A stretch of 64,000 bases of DNA from DASYML01 sp036399835 (GCA_036399835.1 DASWMI010000122.1:1-64000); one strand, 5' to 3'. Counted from the first letter of the stretch, positions 29,147 through 38,210 are shown. A program made the numbers and translations. The notes: generated by a model not told the origin, from the sequence alone.

Positions 29147-29266
29147 TAAAAGCGCGGGAGCAAAAAAGCGTTGGAGCGGCCCTCTCAGGCGGCGGCCAGC
29201 ACATTTCCCTCAACTGGTCCGGCGCTTTAACCTATCCGTAGATTTTCATTTTTAAGGGGCAATCAG

Positions 29267-30166
29267 ATGAAGAGATTTAACAAAGCAGTCGGAGTCGTCC
29301 TGCTCGCGGGGCTGGTGGCGAGCGCCGCATTTGCGCAGAGGCCGCGCGGGGTGAACGAAACGGCGAAGGCCGAGCCTGTCGCCGCGACGGTGCCCGCGCC
29401 AGCACCCGCGCCGCAAACGGTCAAGGCAAAATACGAGGGCGGCGTCTTCGGCTATGAAAAAAAGAGAGACGGGACGCTCAGCTTTGATGATACCAACAAG
29501 CGCCTGCTCTTCCGCGATAAGCAGCAGCGAGAGCTTCTTTTTATTCCTTACGAGGCTGTCCGTTCGGCCTTCTCCGATACGAAGTCGAGAAGACCCGCGG
29601 CGGCCACCGTCATCAGCCACATTCCGAGCATCTTTGCGCTACCGGCGGCATTTATCAAGACCAAGGTCCAATATCTGACGCTTCAATATGAAGACCCGGA
29701 CACGCACATGTCCGGCGTCACCAGCTTTAAGCTTGAGAACAGGGCGATGGTCGCCTCCGTGCTCAACACGCTGGCCCAGAAGGCCAATCTCACGCCGCGC
29801 GGCGACATCTACGTCAAGCGTAAAACTGCGGATGACGATGATGATTCAACGCCTCGCAGCGATGCTATCAGGGTCAGCGCACCGGGCGGCACTAGCTCCG
29901 GCTCGCTCAAGAGCAAGGCCATCAGCCTGCCTCCACCCGGCTACCCGGTCGAAGCACGCGAATCCAGGGCCGAAGGCGATGTGGTGGTCCAGATAACCGT
30001 TGACGAGCAAGGTAACGTGATAGACGCGCGCGCCCTTTCGGGCCACCCGCTCTTGCAGGGAGCGGCGGTCAACGCCGCACGCCAGGCAAAATTCTCTCCG
30101 ACGGTGGTTGACGGCAAGCCCGTCAAAGTCACGGGCACGCTGACTTACAATTTCACTTTGAACTAA
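29267..30166 (+). CDS. TonB C-terminal domain protein with export signal
   Basis: 299 residues. A signal-like N-terminus (GVVLLAGLVASAAFAQ) is followed by a short Ala/Pro stretch, then a globular domain of unknown type (YEGGVFGYEKKRDGTLSF...). The C-terminal TonB domain spans about 210-299: PPPGYPVEARESRAEGDVVV, TVDEQGNVIDARALSG, and final TGTLTYNFTLN. A usual TonB has an uncleaved membrane anchor and a long proline-rich spacer; here the first segment ends in an AFAQ signal-peptidase-like site. It may be an energy transducer partner for the three Oar-like receptors, but it is not next to exbB/exbD. Confidence 0.8.
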   Translation: MKRFNKAVGVVLLAGLVASAAFAQRPRGVNETAKAEPVAATVPAPAPAPQTVKAKYEGGVFGYEKKRDGTLSFDDTNKRLLFRDKQQRELLFIPYEAVRSAFSDTKSRRPAAATVISHIPSIFALPAAFIKTKVQYLTLQYEDPDTHMSGVTSFKLENRAMVASVLNTLAQKANLTPRGDIYVKRKTADDDDDSTPRSDAIRVSAPGGTSSGSLKSKAISLPPPGYPVEARESRAEGDVVVQITVDEQGNVIDARALSGHPLLQGAAVNAARQAKFSPTVVDGKPVKVTGTLTYNFTLN

Positions 30167-30173
30167 AGGAGCG

Positions 30174-30252
30174 AAGGCCGCGAATAAAAGAGGAGAAGCC
30201 AAGGGAGCTTTGCTCTGCGGCGCTTCTCCTCTTTTATCTACGCGGCCTTTTC
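30174..30252. terminator. Bidirectional terminator hairpin between convergent genes
   Basis: Long stem: AAGGCCGCG and ATAAAAGAGGAGAAGC on the left with GCTTCTCCTCTTTTAT and CGCGGCCTT on the right (30175-30249). It serves the TonB-domain gene on + and the dioxygenase on -. Confidence 0.85.
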
Positions 30253-30273
30253 CTGTCTCGGAAAACTTTTTTA

Positions 30274-31116
30274 CTAGAAGCCTGTGAACGGAAGCTCAGG
30301 CGAGCGTTGCAGCCAGTTTCGCTCGTCGTAGCGGGAAGCGGCCTCTACCAGATGCAGCGTGTAAGCCTGACGCGTGCGCTCAGACCTGTTCGGATAACTC
30401 ATGTGCGGGAGAAGTCCGTTGAGGATGATGAGCGTGCCCTTCTTCACTTCGAGCGGAACAAGCTCTGCGAGCGGCCAGGGAGTTTCGTCGAAAGTCAGAA
30501 ACCGCGTGCCGCCTTCTCGCGCGCGGACGAAGCGCTTTTTGAGTCCGAGCCTGTGCCCGCCCGGAATGGCCCACAGACAACCGTTGTCGCGCGTCGCATC
30601 CTCCAGAGCAAACCAGAGTCCGACGACCGTTGGCGGCTCGGTGTAAAGAAAAGTGCTGTCCTGGTGGCAGGTCACTTCGCCGCCGATGTGCGGCTGCTTG
30701 AAGATATACATTGATTGAATGAGCAGGGGGCTAGTGAAGCCCAGGCAGGCAGCCAGCTCGGCCAGCCCCCGTGTCCGGGAAAAGCGTTTGAAAACATGGT
30801 CCAGGTCGTGCAGGGCATGACCGATTTTGTTGATCGAGTGTTCCTTGGCCTGCCGCAAACGTCCATCAGGCAAGAATGCCTCCTCCTCGAAGAAGAAGCT
30901 CACGCGCTCCCCTGATTCGAGAAAGTAATCATCGCTAGTGCGCGTCTGTTCATGCGTCGAGAAGATGGAGCGGATGCCCGCCGGGTCAAACTCGCGGACC
31001 AGTTCTGCGGCGCGCTCGCGTAAACGGTCGCACTCCTCCGCGTCGACGAAAGACTCCATGACGAGCAAGCCATCGCGCGCATACTGGTCCAGTTGTTCAG
31101 CCTTGAGTCTAGCCAT
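30274..31116 (-). CDS. Phytanoyl-CoA dioxygenase (PhyH) family protein
   Basis: 280 residues, Fe(II)/2-oxoglutarate oxygenase fold. Metal ligands are His and Asp in CHQDSTF and a distal His in LLPHMSYPNRS; the arginine after the distal His (SERTRQAY) would hold 2-oxoglutarate. The start at ATG 31116 (MARLKAEQLDQYARDG) is the family N-terminus; a longer frame to 31344 overlaps the divergent glutaredoxin-like gene and is rejected. The substrate is unknown; the family hydroxylates lipids and small molecules. Confidence 0.9.
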   Translation of the reverse strand: MARLKAEQLDQYARDGLLVMESFVDAEECDRLRERAAELVREFDPAGIRSIFSTHEQTRTSDDYFLESGERVSFFFEEEAFLPDGRLRQAKEHSINKIGHALHDLDHVFKRFSRTRGLAELAACLGFTSPLLIQSMYIFKQPHIGGEVTCHQDSTFLYTEPPTVVGLWFALEDATRDNGCLWAIPGGHRLGLKKRFVRAREGGTRFLTFDETPWPLAELVPLEVKKGTLIILNGLLPHMSYPNRSERTRQAYTLHLVEAASRYDERNWLQRSPELPFTGF

Positions 31117-31197
31117 AGCCTGCCCCGGATGCCTTACGGAAATGAGATGGTCTCCGTTATTATATGAGAAATCCTGCGAGAAGGGACGAAAACTTAA

Positions 31198-31458
31198 ATG
31201 GGCGGCGTCAAGGTTTACGGCGCGGACTGGTGCGGCGACACGCAGCGCACGCGCGAGCATCTGGATAGTCTGGGAATCAATTACGACTATATCAATATCG
31301 AAGATGACACGCAGGCCGCAGCCTGGGTGAGAGAGCAGAATCAAGGCAAGGAGCGCAAGCCGACCGTCAAGATCGGCGAGCGCGTCCTTTCGGTGCCGGA
31401 TAATACGGAGCTTGAAGGCGCGCTCGGCGCTGAAGGGATGATTAAAGAAAAAGGATGA
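31198..31458 (+). CDS. Glutaredoxin-like protein with CGDT active site
   Basis: 86-residue thioredoxin-fold protein, divergent from the dioxygenase. The active-site loop is GADWCGDTQRT: Cys12 is present, but the second cysteine of a CxxC is replaced by Thr15, so it resembles a monothiol glutaredoxin or mycoredoxin relative. The conserved cis-proline loop KPTVKIG and SVPDNTELEGAL near the C-terminus are present. Followed 42 bp later by a cytochrome c gene. Confidence 0.85.
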   Translation: MGGVKVYGADWCGDTQRTREHLDSLGINYDYINIEDDTQAAAWVREQNQGKERKPTVKIGERVLSVPDNTELEGALGAEGMIKEKG

Positions 31459-31500
31459 ACTCTGGCAGCGCGGAAAGGTTTCTGCCTGGAGGTTAAAGTG

Positions 31501-31869
31501 ATGAAAGCTATTTTGCAGGTGTGCGCTTTGATGTCGGTCGCTTTGCTGTGTCTGTGCTATGTGGCCGATGAGCAGACGAGGGCTGACTCAGAGATGCCGA
31601 ATGCCGTGCAGGGGGCGAGGGAAGCCAGCGTGCTTTATGCTAAGAACTGCGCTAACTGTCATGGTAAGGATGGACGTGCGAAGACCTTGAAGGCGAAGTT
31701 TAACCACGCGCGCGATCTGACGGATTCGGCGTGGCAGGCCAACACGAGTGAGGAGCGAATCTTTAACTCAATCGCCAACGGGCGCGGCAAGATGCCTGCT
31801 TACGGGAAGAAGTTTTCCGATAAGGAGATTGAATCGCTCGTCTCTTACGTGCGCCGTCTCAAAAAATAG
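31501..31869 (+). CDS. Small secreted c-type cytochrome
   Basis: 122 residues with an N-terminal export signal. The single haem site CANCH is at residues 50-54, and a distal methionine in GKMPAYGKKFSD fits class I cytochromes of the cbb3/PetJ type. ATG 31501 is chosen; GTG 31498 is in the same frame. CTGGAGG upstream is a good ribosome-binding site. A lone periplasmic electron carrier; no oxidase or reductase gene is adjacent. Confidence 0.9.
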   Translation: MKAILQVCALMSVALLCLCYVADEQTRADSEMPNAVQGAREASVLYAKNCANCHGKDGRAKTLKAKFNHARDLTDSAWQANTSEERIFNSIANGRGKMPAYGKKFSDKEIESLVSYVRRLKK

Positions 31870-31937
31870 ATTTTGAAACTCAAGGGTTGAGAAGTTTGTT
31901 TCAAATCGCTGCTGGCCGCGCGTCTTCTTCTTCATTC

Positions 31938-32456
31938 GTGAACGCTCAAGGCAACACATATAAAATCCTTGCCGGACTACTGCGCTGTGCGCTCCTGGCG
32001 GCGCTCGTCTGGTCCGGCTGGTCCATCTATCGCGACTTGCCCAATGATGAGCCTGCGCCAGCCATCAATCAGGAGCAGTCGGCCCAACAGACGGAGCTGC
32101 TGATAGTCTTGCGCCGCCCGCCGGATGAGACCGGAGCGACGGCCCTGGATATTCCCGTCGAGCTGGTCCAGGCGGACCTCTCTTCCGTCTGGAGCGAGTA
32201 TCTATCGGAGCGTCGTCCGGGGATACGCTTTGAAGATTTTCTGGCGCGGAGGCTCAAGGGGAGGCCGCTGGTCCGGCTGCGACTGGATAAGCGCGGCCAG
32301 GCCAACGTCAAAGTAAACTCCGGCAGGTGGCTCGTCCGCGCGCAGCTTTCCGGAGCAGAGAATATAGAATGGCGCTTGCCCTTCAACATTTCGGGTCGCA
32401 GCCAGACGCTTGAGCTAACGCCCGAAAACGCCTACGCCCGAACGAAAACGTTTTGA
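31938..32456 (+). CDS. Membrane-anchored protein of unknown function
   Basis: About 172 residues from GTG 31938 (the frame is open to TTG 31887). One hydrophobic anchor (ILAGLLRCALLAALVWSGWS) is followed by a soluble domain with no recognised family: LLIVLRRPPDETGATALDIPVELV, then RPLVRLRLDKRGQANVKVNSGRWLVRAQLSG and a final beta-like part. The end is threonine/lysine rich. It follows the cytochrome gene by 68 bp. Function unknown; TGGTCCA occurs in it at 32019 and 32164. Confidence 0.65.
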   Translation: MNAQGNTYKILAGLLRCALLAALVWSGWSIYRDLPNDEPAPAINQEQSAQQTELLIVLRRPPDETGATALDIPVELVQADLSSVWSEYLSERRPGIRFEDFLARRLKGRPLVRLRLDKRGQANVKVNSGRWLVRAQLSGAENIEWRLPFNISGRSQTLELTPENAYARTKTF

Positions 32457-32465
32457 AGCGTCGGC

Positions 32466-32532
32466 AGCGAGCAGTTGACAGCTAATTACTTTTACTGCTC
32501 ACCGCTTATCTCTACTGCTTACCGCTTACTTT
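32466..32532. repeat. Intergenic repeat of TACTGCT/ACCGCTTA units before the alcohol dehydrogenase
   Basis: The spacer 32457-32535 has tandem imperfect units (TACTGCTCACCGCTTA, CTACTGCTTACCGCTTAC) with a partial inverted element GCGAGCAGTTGACAGC upstream. It ends a few bases before ATG 32536, again without a Shine-Dalgarno sequence. Confidence 0.6.
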
Positions 32533-32535
32533 TTC

Positions 32536-33519
32536 ATGCTTGCTTTACGTTTCCAGAATCAGGAGCTTGCTCTTGCCAGTGTGCCGAGGCCGCGGGCGGA
32601 TGGCGAGGCACTGGTGCGCGTGAGTCTTTCAGGGATTTGCAATACGGACCTTGAGATCGTGCGCGGCTATGCGGGATTTGAGGGGACTATCGGGCACGAG
32701 TTTGTGGGGACGGTGGAAAGTCTGCCCGAAGCAATGGACCAATTTGGCCTGGACCAAAATGTGATCCGTGTGGGCCAGCGCGTGGTCGGAGAGATTAACG
32801 CGGGGTGCGGGCGATGCCCTCTGTGCCTGTCGGGTGATGCGCGCCATTGTCCAAGAAGGACGGTGCTCGGCATCGTCGGGCGCGATGGCGCGCACGCGGA
32901 ATTTCTGCGCTTGCCGATAGTCAATCTGTTGCCCGTTCCGGATGAAGTCTCGGACCGGGAGGCAGTCTTTACAGAACCGCTGGCCGCCGCCTGCGGGATT
33001 CTTGAGCGCGTAGAGGTCAACGCTGAGACGCGCCTTGCTGTCATCGGCGATGGCAAGCTCGGTCTGCTCTGCGCGCAGGTGCTCAGGCTGGCTTGCGCGC
33101 ACGTGTTGCTCGTAGGCAAACATGCTGAGAAGCTGCGCATCGCAGAGGCGCGCGGGATTGAAACAGCGACGGTTGATGAGGCTCGAAGGCGAGGGCGTGA
33201 GCTTGACCTGGTGGTCGAGGCTTCAGGCTCTGAGAGCGGGTTTGAGCTGGCGCTTGGGCTGCTGCGTCCGCGCGGTGTGCTCTTGCTGAAATCAACCTTT
33301 CATGGTGAGACCAGGATGATGACGGCGCGCATCGTCGTTGACGAGATGAGCATCATCGGCTCGCGTTGCGGACGCTTTGCGCCCGCGCTTGAGCTTTTGC
33401 AAAAGCGGGCCGTTGATGTCGAGAGCCTGTTGAGCGAAGAATACGCGCTCGCGGACTCCTTGCGCGCGATGCAGAGAGCCGCAGAGCGCGGCGTTCTCAA
33501 AGTCTTGCTCAAACCGTAA
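32536..33519 (+). CDS. Zinc-dependent alcohol dehydrogenase (MDR superfamily)
   Basis: 327 residues. Catalytic zinc ligands are in LSGICNTDLE (Cys) and GHEF (His-Glu). The structural zinc site is complete: CGRCPLCLSGDARHC. The nucleotide-binding motif is AVIGDGKLGLLCAQVL, a GxGxxG variant. It resembles sorbitol/threonine-type dehydrogenases; substrate and cofactor are not predictable. The next gene (33743) follows a separate promoter-like sequence. Confidence 0.9.
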   Translation: MLALRFQNQELALASVPRPRADGEALVRVSLSGICNTDLEIVRGYAGFEGTIGHEFVGTVESLPEAMDQFGLDQNVIRVGQRVVGEINAGCGRCPLCLSGDARHCPRRTVLGIVGRDGAHAEFLRLPIVNLLPVPDEVSDREAVFTEPLAAACGILERVEVNAETRLAVIGDGKLGLLCAQVLRLACAHVLLVGKHAEKLRIAEARGIETATVDEARRRGRELDLVVEASGSESGFELALGLLRPRGVLLLKSTFHGETRMMTARIVVDEMSIIGSRCGRFAPALELLQKRAVDVESLLSEEYALADSLRAMQRAAERGVLKVLLKP

Positions 33520-33564
33520 AGCCGTGGCCGAAGGTTAAAGATGAGAGGCCAGCTCCGAGGCATG

Positions 33565-33600
33565 TCTGGCCTACGGCTTTAAACCCTTGACCCCTGACCT
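33565..33600. repeat. Inverted element between alcohol dehydrogenase and htrA
   Basis: AAACCGTAAAGCCGTGGCC at about 33511-33529 is partly complementary to GGCCTACGGCTTTAAAC near 33570-33586, followed by TTGACCCCTGACC. It may serve as a weak stem-loop stop for the dehydrogenase gene. Confidence 0.45.
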
Positions 33601-33608
33601 CCGGCTCT

Positions 33609-33637
33609 TTGCGGCTGGCCCGTTGATTCGTTATACT
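33609..33637 (+). promoter_or_regulatory. Candidate sigma-70 promoter for the HtrA protease
   Basis: -35 TTGCGG (33609-33614), 17-bp spacer, -10 TATACT (33632-33637), leaving a leader of about 100 nt to ATG 33743. Confidence 0.45.
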
Positions 33638-33742
33638 TGGTTCTCTTTTTGTGTTCAGGAAACGAACCCTGATACACGCTCGGTCTCTGGCATTCGTGAG
33701 TGGATGCTGTGGTCTCAAGTTTTATCGAAAGTAGTGGGGTGT

Positions 33743-35326
33743 ATGTTGGAACTTCCCAAGGATCAAATGACGGATGGCGAGCGCAATATCTTGCGTAAGC
33801 TTCGCGTGTGGATTGTGGCGCTGGCGCTGGCCTGCCTGGTCGCAGGCATCGGCATCGGCGCGATGCTGGCCGGACGGCCCGCCGTAGCGCAAAACGAAGT
33901 CTCGCAACTGGCGCGCGGCCCCGAAGCGCTCTCGGCCTCTTTCGTCGAGATTGCCAAGCGCGTAGAGCCTGCGGTCGTCAATATTGATACCAAGACGGCT
34001 GCGCCTGAGATTGTCGAAAAAGAGGGCGGCGAGGACGGAGAGGATAAGGACGACCAGGCCAACTCGCTGCTGGACCTTTTCCGGCGACGCGTGAGGCGGC
34101 CCGCGCGCGGCGTCGGCAGCGGCTTTATAGTTGACCCGAAGGGCTACATCCTGACCAACCAGCACGTTATAGAGGGCGCGACGCGCATCGTCATACGGCT
34201 GCAATCGGGCGAAGAGTTTCGCGCCAGCGTCGTCGGCGTGGATGAAGAAACGGACCTCGCCGTGCTCAAGGTCGAAGCTTCGAGGGATTTGCCTGTCGTC
34301 AAGCTCGGCGACTCGAACCACGTGCAGGTCGGCGATTGGGTGCTTGCCATCGGCTCGCCCTTCGGACTGGACCAGACCGTGACCGCCGGCATCATCTCGA
34401 CCAAAGAGCGGACGGACCCTTATCACTTCACGAGCTTCCAGCAGTTTCTGCAAACCGACGCGGCGATTAATCGCGGCAATAGCGGTGGTCCGCTCGTCAA
34501 CATGCACGGCGAAGTAATCGGCATCAACTCGCAGATTGCTACCTCGACCGGCGACTATAACGGCATCGGCTTTGCTCTTCCGGCCAGCGAGGCGAAATTC
34601 GTCTACGACCAGATCGTCGCCAACAAGAAGGTGCGGCGCGGTTATCTGGGCATCACGCTCGATTCCGTCAAGGCAGAATATGCGCGTGTCTACGAGTTGC
34701 CGGAAGCGAAGGGCGCTGTCGTCACGAACGTACAGGATGCGCAGGGGCCTGCGGGCAAAGCCGGCATCCAGGCCAACGACATCATCACGGAATTCAACGG
34801 CCAGCAGGTCTTGAGCGCGCAGGATTTAATCGGCAAGGTCGCCAGCACACCCGTCGGGCAAACGGTCGCGGTCGTGCTCCTGCGTGATACCAACGGCAAA
34901 CTCGAAAAGCGCACGGTCAACGTCACGCTCGGCGAGCGGCCTCCCAACTCAGGCGCGCTCGCGCCGCGCACAAACGAGCCTGAGAAGGAGAAGGATACAG
35001 CGCCGCAGAGCAACAGCCTCAAGCTAGGGCTGACGCTCTCGGAGTTGACGGCGCAGATTGCCGCCGAGAGAAGCCTGACGGGCGTGCGCGGTCTGCTCGT
35101 CAAGGAGGTTGACCCGAACGGCATCGCGGCGGACGCGCGCCCCTTCCCGGTCAGCGAGGGCGATGTCGTCACGCGCATCAACCGTATCCCCGTCACGACG
35201 CTCGCAGACTTTACGCGCATCGTCAACGCGCTCAAACCCGGCGATGCCATCGTTCTCAACATAGCCTCTTATGATAGAAGAGGCGAGCGAGTGGTCCAGC
35301 GCATCGTTCAATTTACATATCAATAA
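33743..35326 (+). CDS. HtrA/Deg-family serine protease, two PDZ domains
   Basis: 527 residues from ATG 33743; the frame is open upstream to 33587 but that part overlaps the promoter and repeat. One N-terminal membrane anchor (VWIVALALACLVAGIGIGAM). Protease triad His141 (TNQHVIE), Asp171 (EETDLAVLK), Ser247 (NRGNSGGPLV). An acidic insertion (EKEGGEDGEDKDDQ) sits before the protease domain. PDZ1 spans about 300-395 and PDZ2 about 430-520. A periplasmic quality-control protease, acting on misfolded envelope proteins. The anchor is unlike classical soluble DegP and closer to DegS/DegQ types. Confidence 0.94.
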   Translation: MLELPKDQMTDGERNILRKLRVWIVALALACLVAGIGIGAMLAGRPAVAQNEVSQLARGPEALSASFVEIAKRVEPAVVNIDTKTAAPEIVEKEGGEDGEDKDDQANSLLDLFRRRVRRPARGVGSGFIVDPKGYILTNQHVIEGATRIVIRLQSGEEFRASVVGVDEETDLAVLKVEASRDLPVVKLGDSNHVQVGDWVLAIGSPFGLDQTVTAGIISTKERTDPYHFTSFQQFLQTDAAINRGNSGGPLVNMHGEVIGINSQIATSTGDYNGIGFALPASEAKFVYDQIVANKKVRRGYLGITLDSVKAEYARVYELPEAKGAVVTNVQDAQGPAGKAGIQANDIITEFNGQQVLSAQDLIGKVASTPVGQTVAVVLLRDTNGKLEKRTVNVTLGERPPNSGALAPRTNEPEKEKDTAPQSNSLKLGLTLSELTAQIAAERSLTGVRGLLVKEVDPNGIAADARPFPVSEGDVVTRINRIPVTTLADFTRIVNALKPGDAIVLNIASYDRRGERVVQRIVQFTYQ

Positions 35327-35343
35327 AGATGTCCATCTTAAAC

Positions 35344-35387
35344 CGTCAACGCGTGAAGAGATAGAAGCTATCTTTCACGCGTTGACG
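35344..35387. repeat. Perfect intergenic palindrome CGTCAACGCGTGAA
   Basis: Arms CGTCAACGCGTGAA (35344-35357) and TTCACGCGTTGACG (35374-35387) are perfectly complementary, and the inner part (GATAG / CTATC) extends the stem. Shares its unit with 10345-10412 and 63810-63870. It lies between htrA and the aldehyde dehydrogenase. Confidence 0.85.
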
Positions 35388-35421
35388 ATTTAGGATTGAA
35401 GCATTGATGACAGACTAACTC

Positions 35422-36987
35422 ATGGCACAAGCAAAAAAGGCTCTCGGCAAAGACAGCCGGAAGAATGGCAGGAGCGCAGCGCGCACTTCCGTCAGGACCT
35501 ATCACAACTACATTGGCGGCCAATGGGTCGCAGCATCATCGGGCGAAACCTTCGAGAATCTCAACCCGGCTGATACGCGTGATTGCGTCGGGCGCTTCGC
35601 ACTCTCGACCAGAGAGGATGTCAGCCGCGCCGTCAATGCCGCGCGCGAGGCTTATCAAAGTTGGAGTCACATGCCCGCGCCGCGCCGCGCGGAGATTCTC
35701 TTTCGCCTCGGCGAGATACTGATTCGCAACAAGTCTGCTTACGCGCAAGAGATGACGCGCGAGATGGGCAAGGTCTTGAAGGAGACGGGCGGCGATGTGC
35801 AGGAAGCGATTGATTGCACCTTTTACACCGCGGGCGAAGGACGCCGCCTTCACGGCTTTACCACTCCCGCCGAGATGCCAAGCAAGTTTGCCATGTGCGT
35901 CCGCATGCCCGTTGGCCTCTGCGGTCTCATCACGCCCTGGAATTTTCCAATGGCGATTCCTTCATGGAAACTCATCCCCGCGCTGGTCTGCGGCAACACG
36001 GTCGTCATCAAGCCCGCCGAAGACACGCCGCTCTCGACCGTCAATCTTGTCCGGGCCTGCGAGGAAGCGGGCATTCCGCCTGGCGTCGTCAATCTCGTCA
36101 CGGGCTACGGCGACCCCGCCGGAGCAGCCATCACAAATCATCCGGCGCTGCGCCTCATCTCCTTCACAGGCTCGACCGAGACGGGTCGCCTCGTCGCTTC
36201 CGCCTGCGCCGAAAGAAACGCCATCTGCTCGCTTGAGATGGGCGGCAAGAACGTCATCATCGTGATGGACGATGCCGATGTTGACCTCGCCATTGAAGGC
36301 GCTGTGTGGGGCGCGTTCGGCACATCGGGCCAGCGCTGCACGGCCTCTTCGCGGATAGTGGTCCACAAAAAGGTCTACAAAAAATTTGTCACCAAGCTGG
36401 TCGAGCAGGTCAAAGCCCTGCGCGTCGGTGATGGCGCAGACCCTAAGACGGACATGGGGCCGGTCATCAACGCCGATGCCGTTCACAAGGTGATGAGCTA
36501 TATCGAAATCGGGCAGCGCGAAGACGGAGCCAGGCTCGCGTGCGGCGGCAACCGCCTGACCCGCGGCGAGCACGCCAACGGCTATTTTATCGAGCCGACC
36601 GTCTTTACAGATGCCGCGCCCGAGATGCGCATCGCGCAGGAAGAGATTTTTGGACCAGTGACGACCGTCATCCCGACGGGTTCGCTCGAAGAAGCGATAG
36701 AGATTGCCAACGGCGTTCGCTATGGATTGTCTGCGGCGATTTACACGCGGGATGTCAACCAGGCTTTTCGCGCCATGAACGAGATGTACACGGGCATCTT
36801 CTACGTCAACTCTTCGACCATCGGCGCGGAAGTACACCTTCCGTTCGGCGGGACGAAGGCCACAGGCAACGGCCACCGCGAAGCGGGAACACAGGTGCTC
36901 GATATTTTCTCCGAGTGGAAATCCATCTATGTTGACTACAGCGGCAAGCTGCAACGCGCACAGATTGATTCGATAGAACCGCAATAG
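35422..36987 (+). CDS. NAD(P)-dependent aldehyde dehydrogenase
   Basis: 521 residues with a lysine-rich N-terminal extension of about 25 residues (AKKALGKDSRKNGRSA). ALDH signatures: PWNFPMAIPSWK, cofactor loop FTGSTETGR, catalytic Glu in LEMGGKN, catalytic Cys in GQRCTASSR. The sequence is close to the succinate-semialdehyde / 1-pyrroline-5-carboxylate-like group, but the substrate is uncertain. It lies 80 bp upstream of alanine dehydrogenase and could be co-transcribed. Confidence 0.92.
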   Translation: MAQAKKALGKDSRKNGRSAARTSVRTYHNYIGGQWVAASSGETFENLNPADTRDCVGRFALSTREDVSRAVNAAREAYQSWSHMPAPRRAEILFRLGEILIRNKSAYAQEMTREMGKVLKETGGDVQEAIDCTFYTAGEGRRLHGFTTPAEMPSKFAMCVRMPVGLCGLITPWNFPMAIPSWKLIPALVCGNTVVIKPAEDTPLSTVNLVRACEEAGIPPGVVNLVTGYGDPAGAAITNHPALRLISFTGSTETGRLVASACAERNAICSLEMGGKNVIIVMDDADVDLAIEGAVWGAFGTSGQRCTASSRIVVHKKVYKKFVTKLVEQVKALRVGDGADPKTDMGPVINADAVHKVMSYIEIGQREDGARLACGGNRLTRGEHANGYFIEPTVFTDAAPEMRIAQEEIFGPVTTVIPTGSLEEAIEIANGVRYGLSAAIYTRDVNQAFRAMNEMYTGIFYVNSSTIGAEVHLPFGGTKATGNGHREAGTQVLDIFSEWKSIYVDYSGKLQRAQIDSIEPQ

Positions 36988-37067
36988 TTGTAGTTGTTGC
37001 TCTGAAGGTGCGGAACATACGGTGAAGCTCAATCTTTAAACTCCCCGACTGATTGGAGAAGCGACCA

Positions 37068-38210
37068 GTGATTATTGGACTGCCGAAGGAAATCAAAGAC
37101 AACGAGTATCGCGTCGGATTGACCCCGGCGGGTGTGCGTGCGTTTACGGATGCGGGGCACAAGGTTGTCGTTGAAAGGAGCGCGGGCGAAGGCTCCGGCT
37201 TCGAGGATAGTCTGTATGAGCGCGCGGGCGCGACCCTGCTCGATGCAGCCGACGATGTCTGGGCGCAGGGCGAGATGATCGTCAAGGTCAAAGAGCCGAT
37301 TGCGCCCGAATATACCCGGATGCGAGAGGGCCAGCTTCTCTTCACCTATCTGCATCTCGCGCCCGTTCCGGAGTTGACCAGAGAGCTGCTCGAACGCAAG
37401 GTGACGGGCATCGCTTACGAGACGATTACGGACAGGCGCGGGACGCTTCCGCTCTTGACACCGATGTCCGAAGTGGCGGGGCGTATGGCCGTGCAGGTCG
37501 GCGCGCATTATCTGGAAAAGATGAGCGGCGGTCGCGGCATCCTGCTCGGCGGCGTCCCCGGAGTGCCGGCTGCGCGAGTCGTCATCATCGGCGGCGGCGT
37601 GGTGGGCACGAACTCCGCCAAGATTGCCGTCGGGATGGGCGCGCACGTCACGATTATTGATAGAGACCTGGACCGCCTGCGCGAGCTGGACGACATTTTT
37701 CTGACGAAGATTTCCACCCTGGCTTCTTCAGCCTACATGATTCACGATGCGATCTCGCAGGCAGACTTGATTATCGGCGCGGTGCTCGTCCCCGGCGCGG
37801 CAGCGCCCAAGCTGGTTACGCGCAATATGCTGAAGGATGTGCCGAACGGCGCTTGCATCGTGGATGTCGCTGTGGACCAGGGCGGCTGCTTTGAGACAAC
37901 GCATCCGACGACGCACTCGAACCCGACCTATTACATAGAGGGCGTGCTGCACTACTGCGTCGCCAACATGCCCGGCGCAGTCCCGCGCACTTCCACCTTT
38001 GCCCTGACCAACGCGACCCTGCCTTACGCCTTGAAGCTGGCGAACAGAGGCTTCATCGAAGCCATCGCGAGCGACCCCGGTCTCAAGGAGGGCGTCAACA
38101 CCTACGCGGGAAAAATCACCTACGAGGCCGTTGCTCTCTCGCAGGGACTCGAATACACACCCATTGACGAAATACTGAGCGGCGCGAGCGCGACAACCAC
38201 CAGCGCCTGA
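37068..38210 (+). CDS. ald: Alanine dehydrogenase
   Basis: 380 residues. Interconverts L-alanine and pyruvate plus ammonia with NAD. GTG 37068 gives the family N-terminus MIIGLPKEIKDNEYRVGLTP with GGAG nine bases upstream; TTG 37053 is an alternative. Motifs: the conserved lysine in VKVKEP, HLAPVPELT, NAD-binding VVIIGGGVVGTNSAKIA, and DVAVDQGGCFETT with the catalytic Asp. A terminator follows. Supports use of alanine as a carbon/nitrogen source or redox sink. Confidence 0.96.
   Translation: MIIGLPKEIKDNEYRVGLTPAGVRAFTDAGHKVVVERSAGEGSGFEDSLYERAGATLLDAADDVWAQGEMIVKVKEPIAPEYTRMREGQLLFTYLHLAPVPELTRELLERKVTGIAYETITDRRGTLPLLTPMSEVAGRMAVQVGAHYLEKMSGGRGILLGGVPGVPAARVVIIGGGVVGTNSAKIAVGMGAHVTIIDRDLDRLRELDDIFLTKISTLASSAYMIHDAISQADLIIGAVLVPGAAAPKLVTRNMLKDVPNGACIVDVAVDQGGCFETTHPTTHSNPTYYIEGVLHYCVANMPGAVPRTSTFALTNATLPYALKLANRGFIEAIASDPGLKEGVNTYAGKITYEAVALSQGLEYTPIDEILSGASATTTSA

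Noticed and set aside
35962..37032. 356-codon minus frame opposite the aldehyde dehydrogenase
   Set aside because: Shadow of a strongly biased coding sequence; no known motif and no ribosome-binding site.
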